DNA of 64,000 bases from Ferroacidibacillus organovorans (lineage in GTDB: Bacteria > Bacillota > Bacilli > Alicyclobacillales > SLC66). The DNA lies in the NCBI RefSeq assembly GCF_001642725.1, contig NZ_LSUQ01000003.1, positions 62,001-126,000 on the forward strand, given 5' to 3'. This document shows positions 42,629-52,918 of this stretch, piece by piece (the first letter of the stretch is position 1; each line of letters begins with the position of its first letter). The notes under the pieces are model-generated. The model did not search any database. It was given only the letters and a program-made list of their open reading frames with translations, and was not told the DNA's origin. Both the position numbers and the translations under genes were made by a program.

Positions 42629-43819
42629 TCAGGTACGCACGGGACGAACGTCGCGGCCGAGGGTGAGGACGACGAGAAGTCCGATGAACGTGATCACAAA
42701 AAAGATGGAGAAGACAACGCTAAAGCTGGTTTGACTGGCGATCAACGCGCCGACGAGAAACGGTGCGAGAAAACCCCCGATTTTTCCAAACCCCATCGCA
42801 AATCCGAGACCTGTACCGCGAACGTCCTCGTCATACTGTTCAGCGGAAAAAATGTAGGTTGCGCCCCACGCGCCGAGGTTGCTGAAATTGAGGAGCAGGC
42901 CAAAGATCAGAAGTTGCGAGGTGCCTGTCGCCAAACCGAACAGAAGTGCAGATACTGCGCTCACGAGTGAAAAAAGGATCAGCGTCCACTTGCGACCGAT
43001 GCGCTCGACGAGCCACGCTGCGCTCAGATAGCCGGGTAACTGCGCCAAAGCCATGATGAGAACATAGCCGAAACTGTGAATCAGGGAGAACCCTTTTAAT
43101 GTTAGGACGCTTGGCAGCCAGATGAACATGCCGTAATACGCGAAGTTTGCGGTGAACCAAATCACCCACAGCACGATCGTGCGCGAGCGAAGCGGACGCG
43201 AGTAGAGCCGACCCAGGTTCGCCGTCAGGCTTACGGGCGCCTTTCGCGACTGAAAGTGGGGCGTCTCAGGAAGCGCCCTGCGCAAGTAGAGCGTGTAGAG
43301 TGCGGGCAAGACGGTGATGGCGAATGCGGCGCGAAAGCCAAAGGTTGGAATGATCAAAAAGCCGATCAATGCGGCGACGACTGCGCCGACGGCCCAGAAG
43401 GATTCGAGATAGACAGTGCGCTTTCCGCGCTCTTCTGGCGGCGATGATTCTAAAACGTACGCTGTTGCGACAGGCAATTCGCCGCCGAGGCCGAGACCGG
43501 TAAAAAATCGCAGGACGAGCAATATGCCGATGCCCCCGGCAAGCGCGCTGAGTCCGCTTGCCATCGAGTACAACACGATGGTGATGAGAAACGCGCGCTT
43601 CCTCCCAATGCGATCGGAGAGAAGTCCAACGACCGCCGAGCCGATGGCCATGCCGATCAGGGTGATGCTGCTGAGCCAACCGGCCTCGATCGGCTGGATG
43701 TGCCATGTGACAAAGAGTGCGGCGATGATGAATCCCAAAAGGCCAACGTCCATGGAGTCAAACAGCATTCCGATGCCGCTTGCAAATAACAGACGTCGTG
43801 CCGACGGCGCCGCCTTCAT
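42629..43819 (-). CDS. MFS transporter, sugar/aromatic-acid:proton symporter type
   Basis: 396 residues and about twelve helices. It shows FDSMDVGLLGFIIAAL in TM1, GLLSDRIGRKRAF in loop 2-3 and FFTGLGLGGELPVATAYVLESSPPEERGKR, the pattern of the AAHS/SV2-like branch of MFS transporters. Substrates in that branch are aromatic acids, sugars and other carboxylates. A longer reading frame reaches 44128, but the ATG at 43819 has GGGAGG at 7 bases and starts right before TM1. No catabolic gene nearby hints at a substrate. Confidence 0.85.
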   Translation of the reverse strand: MKAAPSARRLLFASGIGMLFDSMDVGLLGFIIAALFVTWHIQPIEAGWLSSITLIGMAIGSAVVGLLSDRIGRKRAFLITIVLYSMASGLSALAGGIGILLVLRFFTGLGLGGELPVATAYVLESSPPEERGKRTVYLESFWAVGAVVAALIGFLIIPTFGFRAAFAITVLPALYTLYLRRALPETPHFQSRKAPVSLTANLGRLYSRPLRSRTIVLWVIWFTANFAYYGMFIWLPSVLTLKGFSLIHSFGYVLIMALAQLPGYLSAAWLVERIGRKWTLILFSLVSAVSALLFGLATGTSQLLIFGLLLNFSNLGAWGATYIFSAEQYDEDVRGTGLGFAMGFGKIGGFLAPFLVGALIASQTSFSVVFSIFFVITFIGLLVVLTLGRDVRPVRT

Positions 43820-44020
43820 GAAGGTACCTCCCCATCCATTCAATTCGCCTAGTTTGCGGGCTCCTATCCCATATGCGCGTAAGCTTCTGTTGGTGACACG
43901 AAGTGCGGCAATCACGCAGTGTTTGAACCAAGGCTGCATGGATTGCATAGGCTGAGTGTAACCGTGCCGGGTTTCGCCTGGCATTGAACATAGGGAAGAG
44001 GACATGCGGGAGGGATTGTG

Positions 44021-44698
44021 ATGCAACTGGACGCCGAAGAGGTGCGCGGGCAGATCGATGATCTGGCTGGTCAGATTCAACGCGCATTTGCATCCGAACA
44101 GACCGTTTCGGGAGCTTCCCTCATCCAAGAGTTAGAGGGATTGCGCAAGGCGATGGAGACAGCAACGCCTGATGTAATCGGCGCCTATTACGGTTTTTTG
44201 CGCGTCAACGAATCGTTTGAGCAGATCATTGCGCGAAATGCGTGGGCGCATAAGCGCTTTTGGCCGATTTATCTGATTGAAATGTCGCTTTTGATCATCT
44301 TGCTCGGCGGTGGCGCGACGCTTGACGTTTGGTCAACGCATAACGCTTGGCTGTCGTCTCTTCTCGCGCACCCCGCCATCACATGCGCGTGGTGGGGTGC
44401 GGTCGGGGCGACCATCGCGGCGCTTCATCTGCTCTACTACAATCGGATTCACGGCACGCTTTCGCAAACCATAGACGCGTGGATTGCGACGAAGCAGATT
44501 GCAGGTGGGGTGCTCGGCGTCGTTGCGTCGATGCTGCTGCAGGTTACGGCACTTACCACAACGGGGAGTCACGCAGTATCTTCTGGCATGCTCCCGGCGC
44601 TCACTGCGTTTCTCGCCGGATTTAGCGAAAGGAAATTTCTCACATATCTTCAAACGAAGTTGGGGAATCTGTTGCCGATGGCAAAAGGTTCACTGTGA
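44021..44698 (+). CDS. membrane protein of unknown function
   Basis: 225 residues. A helical cytosolic head of about 85 residues (MQLDAEEVRGQIDDLAGQI, then YYGFLRVNESFEQ) precedes four membrane helices: WPIYLIEMSLLIILLGGGA, WWGAVGATIAALHLLYY, GGVLGVVASMLLQVTAL and MLPALTAFLAGFSERKF. The motif LAGFSERKF in the last helix recalls transporter-like or polymer-anchoring membrane proteins, but I do not recognise the family. GGGAGGG precedes the GTG/ATG pair at 44018/44021. It lies 54 bases before the DUF2515 gene on the same strand. Confidence 0.65.
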   Translation: MQLDAEEVRGQIDDLAGQIQRAFASEQTVSGASLIQELEGLRKAMETATPDVIGAYYGFLRVNESFEQIIARNAWAHKRFWPIYLIEMSLLIILLGGGATLDVWSTHNAWLSSLLAHPAITCAWWGAVGATIAALHLLYYNRIHGTLSQTIDAWIATKQIAGGVLGVVASMLLQVTALTTTGSHAVSSGMLPALTAFLAGFSERKFLTYLQTKLGNLLPMAKGSL

Positions 44699-44752
44699 GG
44701 CGATGGGTGTGAGTAATCAGGACGTGCAGGTCACGCGTGGCGAGGGAACTCC

Positions 44753-45964
44753 GTGAGGGGAGCGGACGACAAGCAACTCGAGTTTGCGGCAATCCTTCGT
44801 CTATTGCGCATGGCCACATCCGTTCCATCGACCGTGTGGATCGATCTGCGCAAGCGCTATCGCTTGAAACACCCACGGATACCAGGGCATAAGGCGCTCG
44901 TGGAGGAGATCGCTTTGTTTCGCGAAACTCTGCAGGCGCGACTCGCGGGCGATGATCGGGCGTCCGCAACGCAACAGGCGATCTCAGCGGAAGATGAAGA
45001 TCTTCTTCGCCTGATTCGCGAGGAAACGCGTCAAATGACCAGAAACAATCTCACGCGTACGGACGCCTATTATGCGATCTTTAAAGCGTGTCGCGAATTG
45101 CACTGGGCGCTTCTGGCGCATCTCGTTTCGCGCAATGGCGGGTATAACATGACGGATCTTCATCGACGTGCGGTGAAGGCAATCACATCCGAGGCGGACC
45201 GCGTGGCGTTTTTTTCTTTTCTGGAGCGTTGTAACGATGTCATCTTTCGCGACGCTTATCCGCAACTGCGACTCTATCAACTGGGTGTGCAGCGAAATCG
45301 ATCGTACCTTCATCTGTTGCCACACTTTCAAATCTCCATGTTTATGCAAGTGGCGTGGAAACTCTTTCAAAAAAATATGGACGAACGCCTGTTGACTGTT
45401 GCGCTGATCATCAATGAACAAAGGCGGATTGAGGCGGCGATTGTCGATCATGAAGCGGTGATCCGGCGCGTCTTCGCATCCCCCGCGTTTAGTGCGCAGT
45501 CACTCATGCACATTTCAGCCGTTCTTTTTGCCGCGCGTGACATTCGCTTGCGGCAGTGCGGATTGTATGGCAACTATGTGCGGGATTTTACGTCTGTTAC
45601 GGAACGCATCGAGGCGGGGAAGAGTTTATACGCGCTGCTTTTTGCCAATCAGAATCAGCCGCGCGATGAATTTTTGCGCGCCGTAGAGTCGGTTCCACAC
45701 ACGGCGTCTCGTGAAGACATCCTGCCACAGATTTTTACACATGAAGCGACGAGTCGGGGGCTGATTTATAGTCCCCGACTCGTCGATGTTTGGCCTGACG
45801 TTTTAGCGTGGCCGATCACGGTGGGGGAGTGGTGCGTTGATCTCACCGCGCTTGACGATTTGCTTCCTGCGCCGACTTTAAAAATGCGGGATTTCTCGAA
45901 ACGGTATACACGCCAACTGCGTCGATTAGAGCGTATGGCGACTACCCTCGGGTCGCCCCCTTGA
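44753..45964 (+). CDS. DUF2515 (YppC) family protein
   Basis: 403 residues, soluble and helix-rich. NNLTRTDAYYAIFKACRELHWALLAHLVSRNGGYNMTDL is the core signature of DUF2515/YppC, restricted to spore-forming Bacilli and without known function. The GTG at 44753 follows GAGGGAAC. Near the 3' end (45747-45785) the coding sequence contains a perfect 13-bp inverted repeat. It converges with leuD with 11 bases between stops and no separate terminator. Confidence 0.85.
   Translation: MRGADDKQLEFAAILRLLRMATSVPSTVWIDLRKRYRLKHPRIPGHKALVEEIALFRETLQARLAGDDRASATQQAISAEDEDLLRLIREETRQMTRNNLTRTDAYYAIFKACRELHWALLAHLVSRNGGYNMTDLHRRAVKAITSEADRVAFFSFLERCNDVIFRDAYPQLRLYQLGVQRNRSYLHLLPHFQISMFMQVAWKLFQKNMDERLLTVALIINEQRRIEAAIVDHEAVIRRVFASPAFSAQSLMHISAVLFAARDIRLRQCGLYGNYVRDFTSVTERIEAGKSLYALLFANQNQPRDEFLRAVESVPHTASREDILPQIFTHEATSRGLIYSPRLVDVWPDVLAWPITVGEWCVDLTALDDLLPAPTLKMRDFSKRYTRQLRRLERMATTLGSPP
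45747..45785. repeat. perfect 13-bp inverted repeat inside the DUF2515 gene
   Basis: CGACGAGTCGGGG (45747-45759) and CCCCGACTCGTCG (45773-45785), loop of 13 bases. It is about 180 bases before the DUF2515 stop and 190 bases past the leuD stop. As RNA it would fold strongly from either strand; no T-run follows. Confidence 0.85.
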
Positions 45965-45975
45965 GCTACAGAAGA

Positions 45976-46581
45976 TTACGAGGTGATCGAAACGGCAAAC
46001 GGTGCGCTGATTTCATAGGTGGTAATCGCATCTTCGTGTTTCATGGTCAGTCCGATATCATCGAGCCCTTCCATCATGAGATGCTTTCGATACGGGTCAA
46101 TCGAAAAATTGTGCGTCTCGCCGCTTTGGAGCGACACGCGTTGCCCTGCAAGATCGATCGTCAGTTCAAGCGGTGCTTCACTCGCTTGGGCGAGGATCGA
46201 AGAAACGGCATCCTCTGGAAGAACGATCGGGAGCACGCCATTTTTGAAACAGTTGTTGTAGAAAATATCGGCAAATGACGGTGCAATCACGACTCGAAAA
46301 CCAAAATCGAGAAGCGCCCAAGGCGCGTGTTCACGCGATGAACCGCAGCCGAAATTGGGGCCAGCAACGAGAACGGTGGCGTAGCAGTGCGGTTCTTGAT
46401 TTAAGATGAAATCCGGATTGGGTTTCTCACGCTCGTCAAAACGCCAGTCATAAAAGAGGTACTGACCAAACCCCGTTCGCTCAATTCGCTTTAAAAATTG
46501 TTTTGGGATGATCGCGTCTGTGTCAATGTTTGCGCGCGGCATGGGCGCGACAAGTCCGTGGTGTTTTAAAAAGGCATCCAC
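45976..46581 (-). CDS. leuD: 3-isopropylmalate dehydratase small subunit
   Basis: 201 residues, the usual LeuD size. MPRANIDTDAIIPKQFLKRI, YLFYDWRFDE, GPNFGCGSSREHAPWAL and FADIFYNNCFKNGVLPI are family motifs. With LeuC it isomerises 2-isopropylmalate to 3-isopropylmalate in leucine synthesis. The start is GTG, with AAGGTG 7 bases upstream. It follows leuC after 29 bases in a two-gene operon. Confidence 0.95.
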   Translation of the reverse strand: MDAFLKHHGLVAPMPRANIDTDAIIPKQFLKRIERTGFGQYLFYDWRFDEREKPNPDFILNQEPHCYATVLVAGPNFGCGSSREHAPWALLDFGFRVVIAPSFADIFYNNCFKNGVLPIVLPEDAVSSILAQASEAPLELTIDLAGQRVSLQSGETHNFSIDPYRKHLMMEGLDDIGLTMKHEDAITTYEISAPFAVSITS

Positions 46582-46610
46582 TTCGCTGCACCTTCTCTCG
46601 ATTTTATAGA

Positions 46611-48011
<1,401 letters not shown>

Positions 48012-48125
48012 GAACATCCTCCTAAGCTTGATCTAACTTCGCGTATGAAGCGTCTGAATTTCATCTGTACGGGTAGCGTAGCGTATTCTTGCTATTACGT
48101 CCAATGGATGTTTACTATGAATGCG

Positions 48126-48140
48126 ATAGGTATTAACTAT
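48126..48140. promoter_or_regulatory. candidate LysR box between leuC and the LysR gene
   Basis: ATAG-N7-CTAT (ATAGGTATTAACTAT) fits the T-N11-A pattern of LysR-family sites. It lies 12 bases before the LysR start, where autorepression would be expected. Confidence 0.4.
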
Positions 48141-48151
48141 GGGGTGATTAC

Positions 48152-49069
48152 GTGGATTTTCGTACGCTTGAGTATATTCTGGCCGTAGCAAAGGCTCGCA
48201 GCTTCACGAAAGCGGCGCTCGCGGTGAATGTCGCGCAACCCAGTTTGAGCCAGCAGATTGGAAAGTTAGAGCGGGCACTCGGCGTGACGCTCTTTGTGCG
48301 CAGACAAAGTGGCGTACTCTTGACGCCAGAGGGGGAGCGCTTTGTCGCACAGGCGGAGCAACTTTTGCGACAGCGCGATGACTTGCTGCGCGAAATGGCG
48401 GAGCGCAGCGGCGGCATGGCGAGTGAACTGATTCTTGGCGCACCCGCCATTACTGGCGGGCATATGCTTCCACCCATCCTTCGTCGTTTCACAGACCTTT
48501 ATCCGCAAGTGCGCGTTCATCTTCTTGAGGAGACGACAGAGCGCCTGGAAGAGTTGACCGTAACAGGCGCCACTGATTTGACGATTTTGGCGCTGCCGAT
48601 TCACGATTCTCGACTTTCTGTAAAGCCGCTGCTCACAGAGCGAATCGTGATCGCGTTGCCGACCGCTGCGCCTTCGTGGGGAAAAGCGTATCTGCCCGCT
48701 GCGCCGTTTGAAATTGATTTGGAACAGGTGGCCGCTGCGCCGTTTATTTTATTGAAGCGTGGGTATGGATTTCGCCAGACCTGCCTGACGCTGTGCGCAG
48801 AGCGCGGCTTCACCCCCAAAATTGCCTTTGAGACAAGCAGTGTGGAAACGGCGCAGGCGCTTGTGGCGGCGGGGCTTGGCGTCACGATGATTCCAGAGAT
48901 GGTCATGCGGACGGATGACCCTGCTTTGCATTTTGCAGAGCTTTCGACGCGACCGACGCGGACGCTTGTTTTTGCGTACGTCAAGGATCGTTTTTTGAGT
49001 ATGGCGGCACGGCGTTTTATGGCGCTTTACGAAGAGACTCAGGATTCGCTGCGTGCGCCACGCTCATGA
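48152..49069 (+). CDS. LysR-family transcriptional regulator beside leuCD
   Basis: 305 residues. The winged helix has MDFRTLEYILAVAKARSFTKAALAVNVAQPSLSQQIGKLER, followed by a substrate-binding domain. It starts at GTG with GGGGTGA upstream. The divergent position with leuC, 140 bases apart, suggests it regulates leucine genes. Its last 53 bases overlap the end of the convergent Sm-like gene. The ligand is unknown. Confidence 0.9.
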   Translation: MDFRTLEYILAVAKARSFTKAALAVNVAQPSLSQQIGKLERALGVTLFVRRQSGVLLTPEGERFVAQAEQLLRQRDDLLREMAERSGGMASELILGAPAITGGHMLPPILRRFTDLYPQVRVHLLEETTERLEELTVTGATDLTILALPIHDSRLSVKPLLTERIVIALPTAAPSWGKAYLPAAPFEIDLEQVAAAPFILLKRGYGFRQTCLTLCAERGFTPKIAFETSSVETAQALVAAGLGVTMIPEMVMRTDDPALHFAELSTRPTRTLVFAYVKDRFLSMAARRFMALYEETQDSLRAPRS

Positions 49070-49541
49070 CGCTGCTGAGTGGAAGTGAAATGTCTTCGAC
49101 GCCGTGAAGTTTGATTTGTGTTCCGTCAAATCCTGAAAAAACACCTTGAAAGCGTCCACCTTGTGTCAGGATGGAGACGGGTTTTTGCTGGAATTGATCC
49201 ATCAGGTAGCGCGCGATGGTTCGCATGTGTGGGGGGAGCGTTTTCCACGCCCCGTCTGGCGTATTCTGCGAGAGGCTGACAGGACTGGATGCGGTGACGA
49301 TACGCCCTCTTCCGTCCTTGCTGCGCGGGCGAGTGGCGAGTGGCGTGCCCATCTGCTCCTTTTTTTTGAGAAAAGACTGTAAGGGCTCTGACGGAGTTTC
49401 GTCGCGCTTTACTTCAGGATCTCTTACGTGGCGCGCGGAGTTTGGTGTACGCTCTTCTGTTGCGTCGATCGTGTCTGAAGTTGCGGAGGGTTTTGATACA
49501 GCAAGAAAGACGGTAGGCCGCGAAGGGGTTGATCGTTTCAC
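49017..49541 (-). CDS. protein with disordered head and Sm/Hfq-like C-terminal domain
   Basis: 174 residues from the chosen GTG. The first 100 are Ser/Thr/Pro/Glu-rich and look disordered. The last 75 read RYLMDQFQQKPVSILTQGGR, then FQGVFSGFDGTQIKLHGVED and an ISLPLSSVMSV strand. The pattern of two short motifs resembles the Sm fold of Hfq or DUF2642/YuzF proteins. RNA binding or a spore-coat role are both possible. The GTG at 49541 has GGGAG 10 bases upstream; GTG at 49550 is an alternative, and the frame stays open to 49631. The 3' end is antisense to the LysR gene. Confidence 0.5.
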   Translation of the reverse strand: MKRSTPSRPTVFLAVSKPSATSDTIDATEERTPNSARHVRDPEVKRDETPSEPLQSFLKKKEQMGTPLATRPRSKDGRGRIVTASSPVSLSQNTPDGAWKTLPPHMRTIARYLMDQFQQKPVSILTQGGRFQGVFSGFDGTQIKLHGVEDISLPLSSVMSVAHAANPESLRKAP

Positions 49542-49696
49542 TCGTCTCACGCTCCCGGAATAAACCTCGTAGTGATAGGATCTTGCTAATCTTATGCCGC
49601 ATCGTCTTCCGCTGTGAATCAGACGGATCACTTTCTCTCGCGATGTTCCTTTGGAGGCAGGAATTCAGTGGAATTGTGACGAATTTCTTAGGGTGA

Positions 49697-49712
49697 GTGC
49701 AATCGATTGCAC
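49697..49712. promoter_or_regulatory. LacI-type (MalR-like) operator before the glucoamylase gene
   Basis: GTGCAATCGATTGCAC, a perfect 16-bp palindrome with central CG, 86 bases before the GH15 start. It shares GCAA-N4-TTGC with sites upstream of malE, so the MalR encoded nearby is a likely binder. Confidence 0.6.
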
Positions 49713-49797
49713 AACGCGCTTTTCAGGTCCCATCGCAGCGTTGAAAAAATGTCGATTCTGCGCTGTGAAGTGTTGATGTGGTTGGCAGTGAGAAGGG

Positions 49798-51774
49798 ATG
49801 AGAGTCTTGCAAAAGCCGCACCTCTACAGTGGAATTATCGGGGATGGACAGATGTTAGCCGCGCTTTCAGCGCGAGGTGAACTCTTGCGTATTTTTTGGC
49901 CGCACATCGATTATGCACAACAGCTTGAGAGGTTTCACGTCGGTGTGCATGAACCTGATCAACCGATCGAATGGTTTCATACGCAACCGGCGTTTCAGAC
50001 CTATCTTGGCGAGAGCAATGTTCTCGTGACAGAGTATGAGATTGGCACGCTTTCGCTTTCCGTGACGCAACAGGATGTTATCGCGCATCGCGCGAACGGT
50101 GTGGTGCGCCACGTGACGATGAAAAATACGGGAACAAACGCTCGCCAACTCATAGGGAAGGCACTGCTGGTCACGCAATTGGGAGAGCATGAACGTAGTC
50201 AAGCGGTACGCTACAATCCAGCGGAATCTATGATTGTGCACTATCGACGCGACACGTTCTGTGCTTTCTCGATGCGAGAAGCGGTGTTCGGTTTCTCATG
50301 CGGTGACACGTCAGAAGCACTCGCCTATGACACGCTGCTTGGCACGCTCGAGAACCTGGGAGCGGACAGTGTGCTCGCGACCTCGTTTGGCGTGATTGAA
50401 CCCGGCGAGACGCGCACATGGACGATGTATTTGGCATTTGGCCGCGATCAAAAAGAGGCGGCGGCGCGAATGGCGCATTTGAAAGCGACGCCCGCGCACA
50501 CATGGATCGAAAGGAGCGTGCAGGAGAGCGCGCAGTTTCTCGCTCAGGCAAAGTCGATCTCGAGTGGGAATGAACGACTGGATCGTCTCTATCGGAGATC
50601 ACTCCTCGCGTTTTCGCTGTTGCTTGATCACGAGCGCGGCGGAATGATCGCGGCGCCTGAGTTTGATCCAGCCTGGCAGGCGTGCGGAGGATACGGATAC
50701 TGTTGGGGGCGCGATGCGGCGTATATAGCGACGGCGCTTTTGCAGGCTGGGTATACCGCACAGAGTGAAGCATTTTACGCGTGGATGCTCACCGCGCAGG
50801 ATGAGGACGGAAAATGGGATCATCGTCACTGGCTGAACGGAACGGTGGCGCCGTCCTGGGGCTATCAGGCTGACGAGACAGCAAGCGTTGTGTGGGGGAT
50901 GTGGCGGCACTTTCAGGTGACGCGTGATGCTGCTTTTTTACGACGCGTGTATCCGGCCATGCAGCGCGCGGCGAACCATTTGCTCGCGACGCTTGATGTG
51001 GAGAGCGGTTTGCCGCGCGAATCAATCGACTTGTGGGAAGAACGGTTTGCGCAGCACACCTATTCATCCGCAGCCGTGCACGCCGCGCTTTTATGCGCGG
51101 TGGAAGCATCTTGTGAAGTAGCGGGGGACAAAGTGTCGCGTAACGCGTGGCGAGAGGCAGCTGAGCGGATCGGCAGGTCCATCGATCAAACGTTGTGGAA
51201 TGAAGCGCGCAGCTGTTTTTATCGGAGTCGGCGTCTTCATCTTCGCGATGCGCACACCCATAGACCTGTCGTAGATGGTAAAGTCGTTTTCACGGAGCTT
51301 GACGTGTATGGGTATACGCGCGTGATTCAGTCGTTTGATGAAGTCGTTGACGCGAGTTTGCTCGGACTGTCCTATCCGTTTGCATTCTTGAAACCTTCTG
51401 ATCAGCGCGCCGTGCAGGTTGCAGATGCCGTACGAGAAGCGCTCTGGGCACCGCGCGTGGGTGGGATCCTGCGCTACGAGAATGATGCGTATGTCGGTGG
51501 AAATCCATGGATTTTGACCACGCTGTGGATGGGGTTAGATGCACTTCGTCGCGCGGATGAGGCAACGGCTGACGAGATGCTATCCTGGGCGGCAGAGCAC
51601 GCGACGGAGCTTGAACTCTTCCCAGAACAGGTCGATCGAGAGACGGGTGAGACGCGGTGGGTTGTACCCCTCACATGGTCGCACGCGATGTTCGTTTTGC
51701 TTATGCTTGAGCGCTATGGAAAGAAGGATCAATCAGCCGCGCTGTCTTCGTCTGCACTCCTACATCAATCCTGA
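49798..51774 (+). CDS. GH15 glucoamylase-type alpha-glucosidase
   Basis: 658 residues with no signal peptide, so cytoplasmic. The N-terminal beta-sandwich (about 1-255) precedes an (alpha/alpha)6 barrel. GYCWGRDAAYIATALLQAG and WDHRHWLNGTVAPSWGYQAD carry the subsites. The likely general acid is Glu360 in QADETAS and the base Glu610 in LFPEQVDRETG. GH15 enzymes remove glucose from the non-reducing ends of malto-oligosaccharides; trehalase and glucodextranase activities also occur. The ATG at 49798 touches its GAAGGG site, so TTG at 49807 may be the true start. It faces the mal operon and shares its operator type, which suggests it degrades imported maltodextrins. Confidence 0.9.
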   Translation: MRVLQKPHLYSGIIGDGQMLAALSARGELLRIFWPHIDYAQQLERFHVGVHEPDQPIEWFHTQPAFQTYLGESNVLVTEYEIGTLSLSVTQQDVIAHRANGVVRHVTMKNTGTNARQLIGKALLVTQLGEHERSQAVRYNPAESMIVHYRRDTFCAFSMREAVFGFSCGDTSEALAYDTLLGTLENLGADSVLATSFGVIEPGETRTWTMYLAFGRDQKEAAARMAHLKATPAHTWIERSVQESAQFLAQAKSISSGNERLDRLYRRSLLAFSLLLDHERGGMIAAPEFDPAWQACGGYGYCWGRDAAYIATALLQAGYTAQSEAFYAWMLTAQDEDGKWDHRHWLNGTVAPSWGYQADETASVVWGMWRHFQVTRDAAFLRRVYPAMQRAANHLLATLDVESGLPRESIDLWEERFAQHTYSSAAVHAALLCAVEASCEVAGDKVSRNAWREAAERIGRSIDQTLWNEARSCFYRSRRLHLRDAHTHRPVVDGKVVFTELDVYGYTRVIQSFDEVVDASLLGLSYPFAFLKPSDQRAVQVADAVREALWAPRVGGILRYENDAYVGGNPWILTTLWMGLDALRRADEATADEMLSWAAEHATELELFPEQVDRETGETRWVVPLTWSHAMFVLLMLERYGKKDQSAALSSSALLHQS

Positions 51775-51783
51775 TTTGGTTTG

Positions 51784-51834
51784 AATCACAAAGCCCCTCT
51801 GCGTGCTGCATGCACACAGAGGGGCTTTGTGATT
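51784..51834. terminator. bidirectional terminator between GH15 and malR
   Basis: AATCACAAAGCCCCTCTG (51784-51801) pairs perfectly over 18 bp with CAGAGGGGCTTTGTGATT (51817-51834). The loop holds a second small GTGC/GCAC helix. It serves both convergent transcripts. Confidence 0.88.
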
Positions 51835-51859
51835 ATGCGTCGATGGGATCTTGGCGCAG

Positions 51860-52918
51860 TCACTTTGATTTAGATTCGTCACCTTGCAACTGGGTGAGCG
51901 GATCCCAGGCGCCGCATGAGCGCCGAATGACAAGCTGGTGTTCGATGATTTGGTGCTTCGGTCCACGCACGCTCCCCTGAATTTCATCGAGCAGCAGATG
52001 GGTCGCCTGTACACCTAATTCATAGATGTTTACATTGACGGTTGTCATCGGTGGATTGGACAATTTCGCGAGAGGAATATCGTTAAATCCGACGATTGCC
52101 AGGTCATCCGGGATGCTATAGCCAAGCTCTCCCGCTGCACGCATCGCGCCAAACGCGAGCACGTCATCTGACGCGACGACGGCCGTCGGCCGCTCAGCGA
52201 GGGCGAGCAGGCGCATCATTCCGGAGTAGCCCACATCTTCCAGAAATTCGCCAGAAACGATACACTGCGGGTCAAGTTTCAGGTCTGCTTCAAAAAGCGC
52301 GTCACTATAGCCGCGCAAGCGATCGAGGCTGACGACGAGTTCCTGGGAGCCACCGATGTACCCGATTCGTCGATGCCCCATGCGAATGAGATGCTGGGTC
52401 ATATCGTGTGCGGCTAGACGGTTGTCATTGTTGATCCAAGAGATCGGCAAGGAATTGAAGGGTCGTCCAATCAACACGGACGGAATTCTCAGTTCTGTGA
52501 CCAATTCAAGCAACGGATCGGTTGTTCTTGAGGTCAGAAGGATCATGCCGTCAACGCGCTTGCTGCGGATCAGTTTTTCCAAGCGATCGACATCGTTCAA
52601 CCCGTGTAGCGCGGTCGACAAGAAGATGTCGTAGCCGGCGTGTTGGGCGACTTGAGTAATGCCGCGCAGCACCTCCGGGAAAAAGGGATTCAGATAAAAT
52701 TGTTCGATGGTGCTTGGAATTAAGAGCCCGATGACTTCGGAACTTCGTTTGACAAGACTGCGCGCGATGGCATTCGGGTGATAGTCCATCTCTTTCATGA
52801 TCAGGCGAACGCGGTCGCGCGTCTCTTGACTAATGCGCGGGTGGTTCGCGATGACACGTGAAACAGTGGATGGACTGACCCCGGCCTGCATCGCGACGTC
52901 TTTGATGTTAACGCCCAT
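51860..52918 (-). CDS. malR: LacI-family repressor of maltodextrin genes
   Basis: 352 residues. The HTH is NIKDVAMQAGVSPSTVSRVIANHP, followed by a ligand-binding domain with GLLIPSTIEQFYLNPFFPEVLRG. It is the last gene of malE-malF-malG-nplT-malR and overlaps nplT by 11 bases. The predicted sites are GCAA-N4-TTGC palindromes before malE and the GH15 gene, close to the streptococcal MalR operator CGCAAACGTTTGCG. The start at 52918 gives the standard LacI length; the Shine-Dalgarno is weak, as expected for coupled translation. Confidence 0.88.
   Translation of the reverse strand: MGVNIKDVAMQAGVSPSTVSRVIANHPRISQETRDRVRLIMKEMDYHPNAIARSLVKRSSEVIGLLIPSTIEQFYLNPFFPEVLRGITQVAQHAGYDIFLSTALHGLNDVDRLEKLIRSKRVDGMILLTSRTTDPLLELVTELRIPSVLIGRPFNSLPISWINNDNRLAAHDMTQHLIRMGHRRIGYIGGSQELVVSLDRLRGYSDALFEADLKLDPQCIVSGEFLEDVGYSGMMRLLALAERPTAVVASDDVLAFGAMRAAGELGYSIPDDLAIVGFNDIPLAKLSNPPMTTVNVNIYELGVQATHLLLDEIQGSVRGPKHQIIEHQLVIRRSCGAWDPLTQLQGDESKSK

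Noticed and set aside
43416-43955. 179-residue plus-strand frame opposite the MFS transporter
   Set aside because: Mirror of the transporter gene; no domain or start site.
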